Of a DNA stretch of 64,000 bases, positions 25,948-34,863 are shown one piece after another (the stretch's first letter is position 1; every line of letters begins with the position of its first letter). Under the pieces are notes generated by a model that worked only from the letters and a program-made list of their open reading frames with translations, had not been told where the DNA came from and did not search any database. Both the position numbers and the translations under genes were made by a program. This stretch comes from Streptomyces sp. YIM 130001. GTDB taxonomy: Bacteria; Actinomycetota; Actinomycetes; Streptomycetales; Streptomycetaceae. The stretch covers positions 372,001 to 436,000 of the forward strand of contig NZ_KZ984549.1 in assembly GCF_003574445.1 (NCBI RefSeq), written 5' to 3'.

Positions 25948-26864
25948 GTGCGGGCCTTGAGGTGTGCGGTGATCCGCTCGCGGTCCCACTGCCCGTCGGC
26001 GATGTGCACCCGGTAGCTGCGGGTGAGGGTCTCGTCGGGCTCGAGGACCAGCTCGTCGTGGAACGCCCAGGAGGGGGCGACGGCGGCGAAGGGGTCGTTG
26101 CGGACGAACCAGTGGGCCGGGTGGGTACCGCGCTCCCCCGCGTGGTCGTTGTCGGGCGCGTGCTCGAAGACGACGGTGGCGTGGCCGTCGCGTCCGTCGT
26201 GCTCGGCGGTGTACGCGAGCCAGGGCGACTGGCTGCCCATCAGGTCGCCGCCCTCGCCGTCGGCGGTGAGTACCCGGCCGCCACGGAAGGCGCGCGGGCC
26301 GCGCCAGAAGAGGCCGGTGTAGCCGGCTGCCGGGCGGCCGTGGGTGGTGGGGCTGCCGAAGCGCAGCGGCTCGGAGCGCCGGTTGGTGATCGACGACGAC
26401 CAGCCGAGGGTCCAGCTGCCGGCCTCGGTGTCGACGTCGCAGACCTCGACGGCGCGCTGCTCGTCCGCCCACAGGTCGCCGTTGTGCGGATGCCAGGTCA
26501 GCCGCTCGGCGATCACCGCACGGTCACCCTCGGCGGACACCTCGTCGAACGTCACGTGGGCCATCGATCCGACCCGCTCGGGCAGTTCGAGGTAACCGTC
26601 GCCGTGTACGTAGGTGTTGCCGCCCCACAGGTTCTGGCCCGACAGGTGGGAGGCCGTGAGCTGCAGGCCCTTGTGCCAACGGTGGTCGTTGGGGCGGTAG
26701 TCGGTGACCTCGGCGCCGGACAGCGTACGCAGCGGGTGCAGGTAGGGCTTGGGCGCTTCCCAGGCCGCCTCGGGGCGGTAGACATAGGCGAAGAGTTCGG
26801 CGCCGGTCGCCTCGTGGGCCACGGTGATCCGGTCGCCGTGGGCGTGCGTCAGCGAGAGCGTCAT
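25941..26864 (-). CDS. DUF6807 (PmoA-like) protein
   Basis: A 307-aa protein with PYLHPLRTLSGAEVTDYRPN, DHRWHKGLQLTASHLSGQN, FWRGPRAFRGGRV and THPAHWFVRNDPF. These His-rich motifs mark the DUF6807 family, often found beside Gfo/Idh/MocA dehydrogenases. The start overlaps the dehydrogenase stop by ATGA and the stop overlaps the cupin start. Its reaction is not known to me; context suggests a step in catabolism of the imported glycoside. Confidence 0.78.
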   Translation of the reverse strand: MTLSLTHAHGDRITVAHEATGAELFAYVYRPEAAWEAPKPYLHPLRTLSGAEVTDYRPNDHRWHKGLQLTASHLSGQNLWGGNTYVHGDGYLELPERVGSMAHVTFDEVSAEGDRAVIAERLTWHPHNGDLWADEQRAVEVCDVDTEAGSWTLGWSSSITNRRSEPLRFGSPTTHGRPAAGYTGLFWRGPRAFRGGRVLTADGEGGDLMGSQSPWLAYTAEHDGRDGHATVVFEHAPDNDHAGERGTHPAHWFVRNDPFAAVAPSWAFHDELVLEPDETLTRSYRVHIADGQWDRERITAHLKARTW

Positions 26865-28009
26865 GCGTTGTCCTCTTCCTTGCCGGTGGTGGCGGGCGCC
26901 CAGCCGGGGGCTCCGCCGTGCAGTTCGGTGTAGTAGGGGTCGCCGGGGCCGATCTCGCCCGCGCGGACGAGGGTGTCGGTGAAGGCGGACTTGTAGAGGG
27001 CGGAGATGAACTCGAGCGTGCGACGGCCGCCGGGTCCGCTGGTGGCGTGCCGGCGTCCTGCCTTGATGTCGGCGACGAGGGACCGCAGTTGGGCCAGGTG
27101 GGAGCTGGGCTCGTCGGTGCCGAAGTCGTTCCACTCGGCCACGGTCTCCTCGGGGACTCCGGAGGCCGGGGTGATGCGCCAGTCCGCGTTGCGGTAGCCG
27201 TAGAGGTGGGTCAGCTCGATCGTGGCGCGTTCGCAGTCGATGCGGATGCGGCTGACCTCGTCGGGGCTGAGCACGCTGTTGACGACCGTGGCGACGGCAC
27301 CGCCCGCGAAGCGGACCTGTGCGGTGGACACGTCCTCGGTCTCCACGTCGTGCACCAGGCGGGCGGCCATGCCGCGTACCTCGGTCCACTCCCCCATCAG
27401 GTCGAGGAGCAGGTCGGTCTGGTGGATGCCGTGCCCCATGGCGGGGCCGCCGCCCTCGGTGGCCCAGCGGCCGCGCCACGGCACTGCGTAGTAGGCGCTG
27501 TCGCGGTACCAGGTGGTCTGGCAGTGCGCGACGAGCGGCCGGCCGAAGGCACCCTCGCTCAGCAGCTTGCGTACGTGGTGGGCGCCGGAGCCGAAGCGGT
27601 GCTGGAAGACGATGGAGGCGTACGGGCTCGCGTCGTCGCCCTTCTCCTCGGCAGTGACGGCGTCGTGGTCGGCGAGGGACGGGCTCGGCGGCTTCTCGCA
27701 CCACACCCAGGCGCCGGCCCGCAGCGCGGCGACCGACTGTTCCCGGTGGACGGCGGGCGGGGTGCACAACACCACGAGGTCGGGGCGGACTTCCTCGAGC
27801 ATGGCGTCGAGGTCGGTGCCGGAGAACGGGATGGCGGCCGACTCGGCGAACGCCCTGACCGCATCCTCGTTCACGTCGACCGCGGCAACGACTTCCACCT
27901 CGCCCTCGGTGGCCAACTCCTGGAGTGCGGGCAGGTGACTCCCGCGGGCAATACCTCCCGTGCCGACCACGGCGGTGCGCAGCGGGGCGCTCGAAGGTTG
28001 CGGAGACAT
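26861..28009 (-). CDS. Gfo/Idh/MocA family oxidoreductase
   Basis: A 382-aa NAD(P)-dependent sugar or polyol dehydrogenase. The Rossmann motif is VVGTGGIARGSHLPAL near residue 15, the family catalytic lysine is in WCEKPP, and the catalytic-domain segment is GGPAMGHGIHQTDLLLDL. First gene of the operon, immediately behind the LacI operators. It may oxidise a hydroxyl of the imported sugar; substrate unknown. Confidence 0.9.
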   Translation of the reverse strand: MSPQPSSAPLRTAVVGTGGIARGSHLPALQELATEGEVEVVAAVDVNEDAVRAFAESAAIPFSGTDLDAMLEEVRPDLVVLCTPPAVHREQSVAALRAGAWVWCEKPPSPSLADHDAVTAEEKGDDASPYASIVFQHRFGSGAHHVRKLLSEGAFGRPLVAHCQTTWYRDSAYYAVPWRGRWATEGGGPAMGHGIHQTDLLLDLMGEWTEVRGMAARLVHDVETEDVSTAQVRFAGGAVATVVNSVLSPDEVSRIRIDCERATIELTHLYGYRNADWRITPASGVPEETVAEWNDFGTDEPSSHLAQLRSLVADIKAGRRHATSGPGGRRTLEFISALYKSAFTDTLVRAGEIGPGDPYYTELHGGAPGWAPATTGKEEDNA

Positions 28010-28046
28010 GCGGACCCTCTCGTGAGACGTGCAGCCGGAGAGCAGG

Positions 28047-28085
28047 GAAAGCGCTCTCTATGCGACTGGTTCCAACGTTGTAACC
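28047..28085. promoter_or_regulatory. Two LacI-type operators in the divergent promoter region
   Basis: GGTTCCAACGTTGTAACC at 28068-28085 is an 18-bp palindrome with one mismatched pair, centred on AACGTT. GAAAGCGCTCTC at 28047-28058 is a second imperfect palindrome centred on GCGC. Both fit LacI-family sites and lie between the operon start (28009) and the LacI gene. Confidence 0.72.
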
Positions 28086-28227
28086 GCCATGAGTCCGCAG
28101 GGTCAACCCTTCGTGACGAACGAGATCTTTTGGATTTCTGAGCCTCGGGATCGGATCCGGGATCGACCCTGGCTTCGAAGGCGGAACCGTGCATAATCAG
28201 GGGAAACGCAGGGATGGGAGCAAGTCA

Positions 28228-29268
28228 GTGGCGGCAGTGACGCTCAAGGACGTGGCCGATCGCGCGGGGGTGTCGATCAAGACCGTGTCCAACGTTGTAC
28301 GCGACGCCCCGCGAGTCTCCGATGCCACCCGGAAACATGTCATGCGTGCCGTACGCGAACTCGGCTACCGGCCGAACGCCTCGGCACGCCGGCTCCGTAC
28401 CGGCCGCAGCGGACTGATAGCCCTCGCGGTCCCGGATCTGTCCACGCCGTACTTCGCCGAACTGGCCCAGCACGTACGGGCCGAGGCGGCGGAGCTCGGC
28501 CTGACGGTGCTCATCGAGGAGACCCTCGGCGACGCGAAGGAGGAACTGCGTCTGGCCACCGGCGTCGGCGCGGCACTCCTGGACGGCGTGATCCTGTCGC
28601 CGCTGCACGTCTCGCTGGATGAACTCGCCCCCGTTGCCGATGAGTTCCCCCTGGTCCTGCTCGGTGAACGCAGTTACGGGCGGGAGCGGCTCACCGCCGA
28701 CCACGTCCTGATCGACAATGTCGCGGCGGCCCGCGAGGCGACCGAGCACCTGGCGAGCCTCGGCCGTACCCGGATCGCCGCGATCGGCGTGGACCACAAG
28801 GCGTCCGCGACCAGCCGGCAGCGCCTGGAGGGGTTCCAACTGGCGCTGCACGAAGCCGGGTTGACCTACGATCCCCGACTGGCGCCGTCGGTGAAGGAGT
28901 TCGACCGCCGCAACGGCCTGCTCGCGATGCGCTCCCTCACCGAACTCCCCGCGGACGTACGCCCGGACGCGGCCTTCTGCTTCAGCGACATGCTGGCGGT
29001 CGGCGCGCTGCGCGCCCTGCACGAGGCGGGCCTGACTGTCCCCGGCGACGTCTCGGTGGCGGGCATCGACGGCTCCCAGGAGGCGCTGTACAGCACGCCG
29101 TCGCTGACCTCGGTGGTTCCCGACCGCTCCGCGATCGCCACTCTTGCGGTGAAGTGCCTTGCCTCCCGCATCCGTTCGGACGACCCGGTGCCCTTCGAGG
29201 TGCACACGGCCCCGCACTGGCTGGAGAAGCGGGAGTCGACACAGGGCGGCCGGCTGGCCCTGCCGTAG
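28228..29268 (+). CDS. LacI family transcriptional regulator
   Basis: A 346-aa LacI repressor. The helix-turn-helix is at the N-terminus (VTLKDVADRAGVSIKTVSNV) with the hinge helix near NASARRLRTGRSG, followed by a sugar-binding type 1 domain (CFSDMLAVGALRALHEAG, DVSVAGIDG). GTG 28228, with GGGAG eight bases upstream, gives the family start; an in-frame GTG at 28189 would add 13 atypical residues and overlaps a CATAAT -10-like element. It likely represses the divergent CUT1/GH2 operon. Confidence 0.92.
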   Translation: MAAVTLKDVADRAGVSIKTVSNVVRDAPRVSDATRKHVMRAVRELGYRPNASARRLRTGRSGLIALAVPDLSTPYFAELAQHVRAEAAELGLTVLIEETLGDAKEELRLATGVGAALLDGVILSPLHVSLDELAPVADEFPLVLLGERSYGRERLTADHVLIDNVAAAREATEHLASLGRTRIAAIGVDHKASATSRQRLEGFQLALHEAGLTYDPRLAPSVKEFDRRNGLLAMRSLTELPADVRPDAAFCFSDMLAVGALRALHEAGLTVPGDVSVAGIDGSQEALYSTPSLTSVVPDRSAIATLAVKCLASRIRSDDPVPFEVHTAPHWLEKRESTQGGRLALP

Positions 29269-29303
29269 GCCTTCCGCACAGCGCAACTCGCCGTCCAGCA
29301 GCG

Positions 29304-29639
29304 TCAGTTGCCGCGAGGCGCATACATGATCACGGCCATCCCGGCGAGACAGACGAGCGCACCGATGACGTCGTAACGGTCCGGCCGGTACCCGTCGGCG
29401 ACCATGCCCCAGGCGATGGACCCGGCGACGAAGACGCCACCGTACGCGGCGAGGATCCGTCCGAAGTTGTCGTCGCTCTGCAGCGTGGCGACCACGCCGT
29501 ACAACCCCAGGGCGAGCACGCCCGCGCCGATCCAGATCCACCCCTTGTGCTCGCGGATGCCCTGCCAGACCAGCCAGGCACCCCCGATCTCGAACAGGGC
29601 GGCGACGACGAACAGGGAGATGGAGCGGGTGACGAGCAC
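29304..29639 (-). CDS. YnfA family (UPF0060) membrane protein
   Basis: A 111-aa protein with four membrane helices. The N-terminal [20 protein letters not shown] and the C-terminal [19 protein letters not shown] are diagnostic for YnfA/UPF0060, which is related to small multidrug resistance transporters. It is convergent with the LacI gene at only 35 bp. Function not established. Confidence 0.88.
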   Translation of the reverse strand: MLVTRSISLFVVAALFEIGGAWLVWQGIREHKGWIWIGAGVLALGLYGVVATLQSDDNFGRILAAYGGVFVAGSIAWGMVADGYRPDRYDVIGALVCLAGMAVIMYAPRGN

Positions 29640-29717
29640 GGGGAGGTCTCTCTGGCGCAGGTGTGGGGTGTCGGCAGCCGGGCGCGTCCCGGCCGGGCGG
29701 TCCTGACCACCTTCGCA

Positions 29718-30881
29718 CTACTTGTTGTTCGGCCCCCGGAAGCGGCCGAATGCCTTCGTCAGGGCGCTGCGCGGTGCGCCGTCCGCCGCACCCGGCGTGC
29801 CGGAGGCGGGAGGCTCCGGCACCACGCCGTTGCCTCGGGTCGCCTCGGCGAGTGCGGCGTGTGCCGTCTCGGCCGCCTCGCGGTAGCGGTCGCGGGACCG
29901 CGTCATGTCCTCCAGCGCCTCGGCGTACCGGGTGACCATGCCCTGGGCGTGCGCCAGTTCCTCTGCGTCGGTGAGCAGGTGCCAGCCCCGGCGGAGCCGG
30001 TTCAGCGCCTGCTCGGCCTCGGCCGGGAGCGGTCGCGGCAGGGTGTCGAACTCCCTGATCCTGTCCAGGAGTTCGGTCGGCTGCGTACCGTCGAGGAACA
30101 CGCTCTGGACCGTGTACCGGGCGGCGTCGTAGCCGCTGCCCTGCTGCGACGTGGGCAGGATGACCGCACCGCCGCGCGGCATCCGTACATCCAGTTCCCG
30201 CTTCATCGCGAAGTCCGCGATACGGGCCTGGTCGGGCGTGGCACGGTGCTCGATCACCCGGTGGCGCAGGCTCGGCGGCAGGAAGGCGGCGAGGGGCCGC
30301 TGCCCCACGGCGTCCGGCGTCATGGCCTCGTGCACGACGAGGTGGATGTACCAGCTCTGGCGGGTGCAGTCCCGCAGCAGGCGGCGCACCGCGTCGTCGT
30401 CCTTCGGCAGATGGTTCGTCGTCCGCACGCGCAGTCCGGCCAGGGTGTCCTGGTCCCAGGCCACCCGGTCGCTGTCGGGCCAGAACATGGTCGCGGGTGA
30501 GGCCCACCGCGCGTCCCAGGCGTGCTCCGCCTCCGCGGCGAGCACCCACAGGACGCCGTCGCTCTCCTTACGGCGCGCGGGCGGCGGATCGAAGGTGGTC
30601 AGCTGAGCACGCACCGTGATGCCCTCGACGGGACGCCAGCGCGCCTCGAAGAGCCGGCGGGCGGACGGTCCGGGGTCCACGGACGCGTCCCGCGGGTGCA
30701 GGACCGTGGAGCGGGCCGCCTCGGACGGCTCGAGCTCGACGAAATCGTCGAGCACACCGGCCGCCTTGAGGGCGATCAGGTTGCGCCTGATGTCCAGCTC
30801 GGGCTCGGGCCCGGGGTGGCGCCCGCGCCCCAGCCACACGGTGTCGGGGACGGTGGTCGAGGGGGTGCTGTTCTTGGCCAT
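29718..30881 (-). CDS. Hypothetical protein, 387 aa
   Basis: Family not recognised. The protein is soluble. Residues 1-150 contain DTVWLGRGRHPGPEPELDI and WDARWASPATMFWPDSD; the middle has SWYIHLVVHEAMTPDAVGQ and MPRGGAVILPTSQQGSGYD. A C-terminal helical region (about 295-350, EELAHAQGMVTRYAEALEDM) could be coiled coil, and a disordered Pro/Gly tail ends in FGRFRGPNNK. Codon usage is normal. The gene stands alone between YnfA and a divergent hydrolase. Confidence 0.75.
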   Translation of the reverse strand: MAKNSTPSTTVPDTVWLGRGRHPGPEPELDIRRNLIALKAAGVLDDFVELEPSEAARSTVLHPRDASVDPGPSARRLFEARWRPVEGITVRAQLTTFDPPPARRKESDGVLWVLAAEAEHAWDARWASPATMFWPDSDRVAWDQDTLAGLRVRTTNHLPKDDDAVRRLLRDCTRQSWYIHLVVHEAMTPDAVGQRPLAAFLPPSLRHRVIEHRATPDQARIADFAMKRELDVRMPRGGAVILPTSQQGSGYDAARYTVQSVFLDGTQPTELLDRIREFDTLPRPLPAEAEQALNRLRRGWHLLTDAEELAHAQGMVTRYAEALEDMTRSRDRYREAAETAHAALAEATRGNGVVPEPPASGTPGAADGAPRSALTKAFGRFRGPNNK

Positions 30882-30984
30882 GGAGTCTTCTGTGGACGAT
30901 CGGGGGACTCGACCAGTATCGCGGACAGGCCCTTCCTCGCGAAACGCCTTCGAGAAGGACGGTGGCCATGCCTAGGGTCGTGGC

Positions 30985-31806
30985 ATGAACGCCACACCTC
31001 TGCGGGGCGCGACCGTCCACTACGACGACCTCGGCCCTTCGTCCGGAACGCCGGTTCTGCTCATCCACGGGCACCCCTTCAACAGCACCCTGTGGTCGCC
31101 CCAGGCCGAGGCTCTGACAGCTGCCGGCTACCGGGTCGTCACCCCCGACCTGCGCGGGTACGGACGCAGCAGCGTCACGCCCGGGAAGGTGTTCCTCGCC
31201 GACTTCGCCGACGACCTCGCCGCGCTCCTCGATCACCTGGGCATCGAGCGGGCCGTGGTCGGCGGCGTGTCCATGGGCGGTCAGATCGCCATGGAGGTCC
31301 AGCTCCGGCACCCGGACCGCGTACTCGGGCTCGTCCTGTCCGACACTTCCGCGCCATCCGAGACGGAGGAGGGCAAGCAGTTCCGCAACCGGCTGGCCGA
31401 CAGGCTCCTCGCCGAGGGCATGAGCGGCTATACGGACGAGGTCATCGACAAGATGCTCGCGCCGTACAACGTGACCGGGATGCCGGCCGTCGCGACCCGC
31501 GTGCAGGACATGATGCGGGCGACCGACCCGCGCGGCGCGGCGGCGGCACTGCGTGGTCGCACGGAGCGTCCCGACTACCGGGAGATCCTGGCGGGCGTAC
31601 GGAAGCCCGTGCTGATCGTGGTCGGCGAGGACGATGTCTACACACCTGTCGCGAACGCCGAGGCCATCCGTGACCTGGTCCCGGATGCGGTCCTGGCCGT
31701 GGTGGAGAAGGCCGGGCACCTGCCCGGTGTCGAGCAGCCGGAGCGGTTCAATGCCGTCCTGCTGGACTTCCTCTCGGCGCGGGGCTTCGCCGCGAACTCG
31801 AGCTGA
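30985..31806 (+). CDS. Alpha/beta hydrolase
   Basis: A 273-aa cytosolic alpha/beta-hydrolase-fold enzyme. Oxyanion-hole motif HGHPFN, nucleophile elbow GGVSMGGQ (Ser), acid in VVGEDDVYTP and catalytic His in KAGHLPGVEQP make a complete triad. Such proteins include 3-oxoadipate enol-lactonases and general esterases; substrate unknown. It is divergent from the 387-aa hypothetical gene. Confidence 0.9.
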   Translation: MNATPLRGATVHYDDLGPSSGTPVLLIHGHPFNSTLWSPQAEALTAAGYRVVTPDLRGYGRSSVTPGKVFLADFADDLAALLDHLGIERAVVGGVSMGGQIAMEVQLRHPDRVLGLVLSDTSAPSETEEGKQFRNRLADRLLAEGMSGYTDEVIDKMLAPYNVTGMPAVATRVQDMMRATDPRGAAAALRGRTERPDYREILAGVRKPVLIVVGEDDVYTPVANAEAIRDLVPDAVLAVVEKAGHLPGVEQPERFNAVLLDFLSARGFAANSS

Positions 31807-31884
31807 GCGGTATGCGCCCCCTCACCGGGTCGCGGTGCCGGAGCCGTCGGGTCGGCGGACTCATGGGCCGCGGGCCCCGCGCCG

Positions 31885-32382
31885 TCACGCGGCGGGCGGC
31901 AGCTCCATCCAGTCCGCCCAAGTGATGTCCCGTCCGAGGTAGCGGGGCTGCCCGAAGGGCCAGTCGGCGGCGATCCACCGCGGGACCAGCGCGTCCAGCG
32001 CGCGCTCCGCATCGCTGCCGACGAGCTCGTCCACCACCCACCAGGCGACCTCACCGTCGGCACCCGCACGCTCGGGCGGGTCGACGTAGACGCAGCCGAG
32101 GAGCACGGTCTCGTCCTCGTCGAGCAGTGCGTAGTTGAACGACTGGTGCGCGGCGATCTCCTTCTCGTGCCGCAGCAGGTCGACACGGTCCCCCTCGTAC
32201 GTCATCGTCTCGCTCGGCCACGACCAGGCCGGGCCGAAGATCTCCCAGAGGCGTTCGCGGGAGTTCATCACGGCCGGGTAGTCGATCGCGGCGTCGGCCT
32301 CCCGGATCGGACGCAGGTGGAGCGCTGTGCCGGGCACGGGCACGTGGACCGGGTGGACGAAATCCTGCGGCAGCCAAGTCAT
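31885..32382 (-). CDS. GNAT-like acetyltransferase
   Basis: A 165-aa protein beginning with LHLRPIREADAAIDYPAVM, then a central strand set FNYALLDEDETVLLGCVYVD and GEVAWWVVDELVGSDAERAL. This is the layout of GNAT proteins, although the acetyl-CoA loop (Q/R-x-x-G-x-G/A) is degenerate. Convergent with the alpha/beta hydrolase. Confidence 0.65.
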   Translation of the reverse strand: MTWLPQDFVHPVHVPVPGTALHLRPIREADAAIDYPAVMNSRERLWEIFGPAWSWPSETMTYEGDRVDLLRHEKEIAAHQSFNYALLDEDETVLLGCVYVDPPERAGADGEVAWWVVDELVGSDAERALDALVPRWIAADWPFGQPRYLGRDITWADWMELPPAA

Positions 32383-32553
32383 GGCCTCACGCTACAGCGG
32401 CGCCTCACCAGGTGATCCACCGGCAGGAGCGCCCCCGCTCGACTCTCCGGCCCCCCAACCGGCCGGGCGGCCGCGGCGGTTCGTGACGGCGCCTTCGGAC
32501 ATCGGTGAAACTGCGTTGCCGCCGCGGACGCCCGCTGGGTAGCGTCACCGGTC

Positions 32554-33057
32554 ATGACCCCCTCGCTGCGCACCGAGCGGCTGCTCCTGGAGCCGTACGC
32601 ACCGGAGGACGAAGACGGCTTCGTCGCTCTGTTCCAGGACACCAGAGTGTCGCGGTGGATGGGTGACGGCCCGGACACCGAGGCCGCGGACCGGGCCATG
32701 TTCGGGCGGATCTTCACCAAGGTGTACGCCCAGGACCTCTTCGACGTCTGGGCCGTCCGCCTCGACGGTCGGCTGATCGGCCACGCCGAGATCAAGCGGA
32801 CCGACGCCGTCGCCGGCCACGAGATCATCTACGCCCTCACCCCGGCCGCATGGGGATCGGGGCTGGGCACGGAGTTGGCCCGGGCACTCGTCTCGTACGG
32901 CTTCGGCACGCTCGGCCTCACCGAGGTGCACGCAACCGTGGCCGCGCCGAACGAAGCCTCCCTGGCCCTGCTGTCCCGCATCGGCTTCGAGCACGTCCGG
33001 GACATCCAGGAGGAGGACGGCAGCACCACACGCGTGCTGACTCGCACCGGCGCTTGA
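32554..33057 (+). CDS. GNAT family acetyltransferase, RimJ/RimL type
   Basis: A 167-aa RimJ/RimL-like N-acetyltransferase. It starts LRTERLLLEPYAPEDEDGF and has the strand IIYALTPAAWGSGLGTELAR with acetyl-CoA loop WGSGLGT. VHATVAAPNEASLALLSRIG is the conserved late motif. It is divergent from the other acetyltransferase and 212 bp before the sulfated-glycan block. Confidence 0.88.
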   Translation: MTPSLRTERLLLEPYAPEDEDGFVALFQDTRVSRWMGDGPDTEAADRAMFGRIFTKVYAQDLFDVWAVRLDGRLIGHAEIKRTDAVAGHEIIYALTPAAWGSGLGTELARALVSYGFGTLGLTEVHATVAAPNEASLALLSRIGFEHVRDIQEEDGSTTRVLTRTGA

Positions 33058-33140
33058 AGTCCTCTCCGCAGCGGCACACGCTGCGGCACCTCCCCGCAGA
33101 TCCCCGTGCGCCCGGCCGCGCGCACATCTCGTACAACTCA

Positions 33141-33173
33141 TTGACGCGCAGAAACCGATCACATTACGGTTTT
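33141..33173 (+). promoter_or_regulatory. Promoter with 22-bp regulon operator, site A
   Basis: -35 TTGACG at 33141-33146, 18-bp spacer, -10 TACGGT at 33165-33170. AAACCGATC-ACAT-TACGGTTTT at 33152-33173 overlaps the spacer and -10. The same motif occurs at 43183-43204, 45563-45584 and 45693-45714. It would control the binding-protein gene at 33269. Confidence 0.75.
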
Positions 33174-33268
33174 CATCATGAGGGACCGCCCCCAGGCGCT
33201 CCCGTGCACTGCTGTGTCCTCCAACGTCCGCCGGCGACGCGCGTCCCGGCCCTCCAGACGGAGAGATC

Positions 33269-34804
33269 ATGAAGTGGTACGCAAGGTCCGGGGCTTTCAC
33301 CGCCACCGTCACGGCGGCCGCGCTCGTACTGGCGGGCTGCGCGGGCGAGGGAGCTCCGTCCGCGGGAGGGAAGGCGGAGCTGAACATCGCCACCCTGACC
33401 AGCGCCCAGAGCCTCGACCCCGCCGACGCTCTCGGAGGCAACCTGCCGTACTTCCAGGCGGTGTACGACACCCTCATCAAGCGCGCACCGGACGGCAGCC
33501 TCCGCCCGATGCTCGCCACCCGGTGGTCGTACGACAAGGCCCGGACCAGCCTGTCCCTGACCCTGCGCAAGGGTGTGAAGTTCAGTGACGGAGCCGCGTT
33601 CGACGCCGAGGCGGTGAAGGCCAATCTGCAGCACTTCAAGAAGGGCGGCGGAGGCGGCGCCAAGTATCTGAACACGCTGGAGAGCGTCGAAGTCACCGAC
33701 GCCTCCCACGTCACCCTGAGACTCTCCGCCCCGGAACCCGCCCTGCTCTTCTACCTCAGCGACGGGGCCGGCCTGATGGCCTCCCCCGCGAAGCTCGACG
33801 GCGACTCGCTCCGCACGACACCGATCGGCACCGGACCGTACACCCTGGACAAGGACAAGACCGCCGTCGGCAATCGGTACGTGTACGAGCGCCGGGCCGA
33901 CTACTGGGCCGACGAACTCCCCTTCAAGACACTGACGATCAGCGTGTTCGACAACGAGACAGCGCTGGTGAACGGCCTGCGGACCGGGCAGATCGACAGT
34001 GCCACCCTGCAGGATCCGAACCAGCAGACGGCGGTCGACTCGGGTGCCGCCCTCCGCACCACCGAGTACACCTTCGACTTCCAGGGACTGTTGCTCTTCG
34101 ACCGCGCGGGCAAGCACACTCCGGCACTGCGCGAGGCGAAGGTGCGCCGGGCGATCAACCACGCGCTCGACCGCTCCACCATGCTGAAGCAGATCCGCCG
34201 GGGCCAGGGCAAGGCCACGGCCCAGGTCTTCGGCCCACACACCGAGGCCTACGACAAGGACCTCGACTCCGCCTACCGGCACGACCCGGCGAAGGCACGG
34301 AAGCTGCTCGCCGAGGCCGGCTACGCGAAGGGCTTCGAACTCGAGCTGCCACGGATCTCCGCGATCGTCAGTGACGCGCTCGCGTCGTCGATCAAGGCGG
34401 ACCTCGGCGCCGTGGGGATCAAGGTGTCCTGGGACGAACTGGACGGTGCGAGCGCGGTGCGAAAGATCTACCGCGACCGTGCGTACTCGGCCATGGTCAT
34501 GAACATGGGCCAGTCCGACACGGACTGGGTCACCGCCCAGGAGCTGGTGACACCCGGCACGTTCAACATGTTCGGCTCCACGGACGCCACGGTGAAGCGG
34601 CTTCTGGGACGGATGCAGTCCGGGTCCGCTTCCCGATCGGCCTCGGCAGCACGCGAGTTGAACCGTCATCTGGTGGAGGAGGGCTGGTTCGCGCCGTTCT
34701 ACCGCATGACGTTCCTGCTGGTCTCCGGTGACGGGGTGAAGGCCGTTCCGCAGGCAGGGATGGGTGTGCCGTCGATCTACAACTACACGCCTGCCGGCAC
34801 CTGA
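33269..34804 (+). CDS. Family 5 ABC transporter substrate-binding lipoprotein, paralogue 1
   Basis: A 511-aa SBP_bac_5 protein. The signal ends in lipobox LAGC. The mature N-terminus LNIATLTSAQSLDPADA and motifs LTLRKGVKFSDGAAFDAEAV, IGTGPYTLDKDK, VRRAINHALDRSTMLKQI are typical of oligopeptide- or oligosaccharide-binding proteins of the Dpp/Opp class. GGAGAG lies before the ATG. It is closely related to the 511-aa protein at 45812, sharing the motif ATRWSYD-[KR]-AR and the ending YNY. It is monocistronic, ends at a strong terminator, and must use permeases and ATPases encoded from 41793 downward. The regulon operator suggests sugar rather than peptide uptake (inference). Confidence 0.92.
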   Translation: MKWYARSGAFTATVTAAALVLAGCAGEGAPSAGGKAELNIATLTSAQSLDPADALGGNLPYFQAVYDTLIKRAPDGSLRPMLATRWSYDKARTSLSLTLRKGVKFSDGAAFDAEAVKANLQHFKKGGGGGAKYLNTLESVEVTDASHVTLRLSAPEPALLFYLSDGAGLMASPAKLDGDSLRTTPIGTGPYTLDKDKTAVGNRYVYERRADYWADELPFKTLTISVFDNETALVNGLRTGQIDSATLQDPNQQTAVDSGAALRTTEYTFDFQGLLLFDRAGKHTPALREAKVRRAINHALDRSTMLKQIRRGQGKATAQVFGPHTEAYDKDLDSAYRHDPAKARKLLAEAGYAKGFELELPRISAIVSDALASSIKADLGAVGIKVSWDELDGASAVRKIYRDRAYSAMVMNMGQSDTDWVTAQELVTPGTFNMFGSTDATVKRLLGRMQSGSASRSASAARELNRHLVEEGWFAPFYRMTFLLVSGDGVKAVPQAGMGVPSIYNYTPAGT

Positions 34805-34813
34805 CGCCGGTTC

Positions 34814-34855
34814 GTGGCGGAGCCCCCGGTGACGTGTCACCGGGGGCTCCGCCAC
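34814..34855. terminator. Very strong bidirectional hairpin
   Basis: A perfect 20-bp inverted repeat, 34814-34833 with 34836-34855, separated by two bases. It starts GTGGCGGAGC and closes on GTGAC/GTCAC. It lies between the converging binding-protein gene and the GH20 gene. Confidence 0.93.
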
Positions 34856-34863
34856 AGGTCGGG

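Noticed and set aside
28225..30549. A 774-codon minus-strand frame opposite the LacI gene
   Set aside because: Shadow frame. The plus strand encodes an unmistakable LacI protein, and YnfA and another gene fit better on the minus strand in other frames.
33178..33588. ATG five bases after operator A opening a 136-codon frame
   Set aside because: It overlaps the binding-protein gene out of frame and has no ribosome-binding site; the lipoprotein start at 33269 is clearly right.
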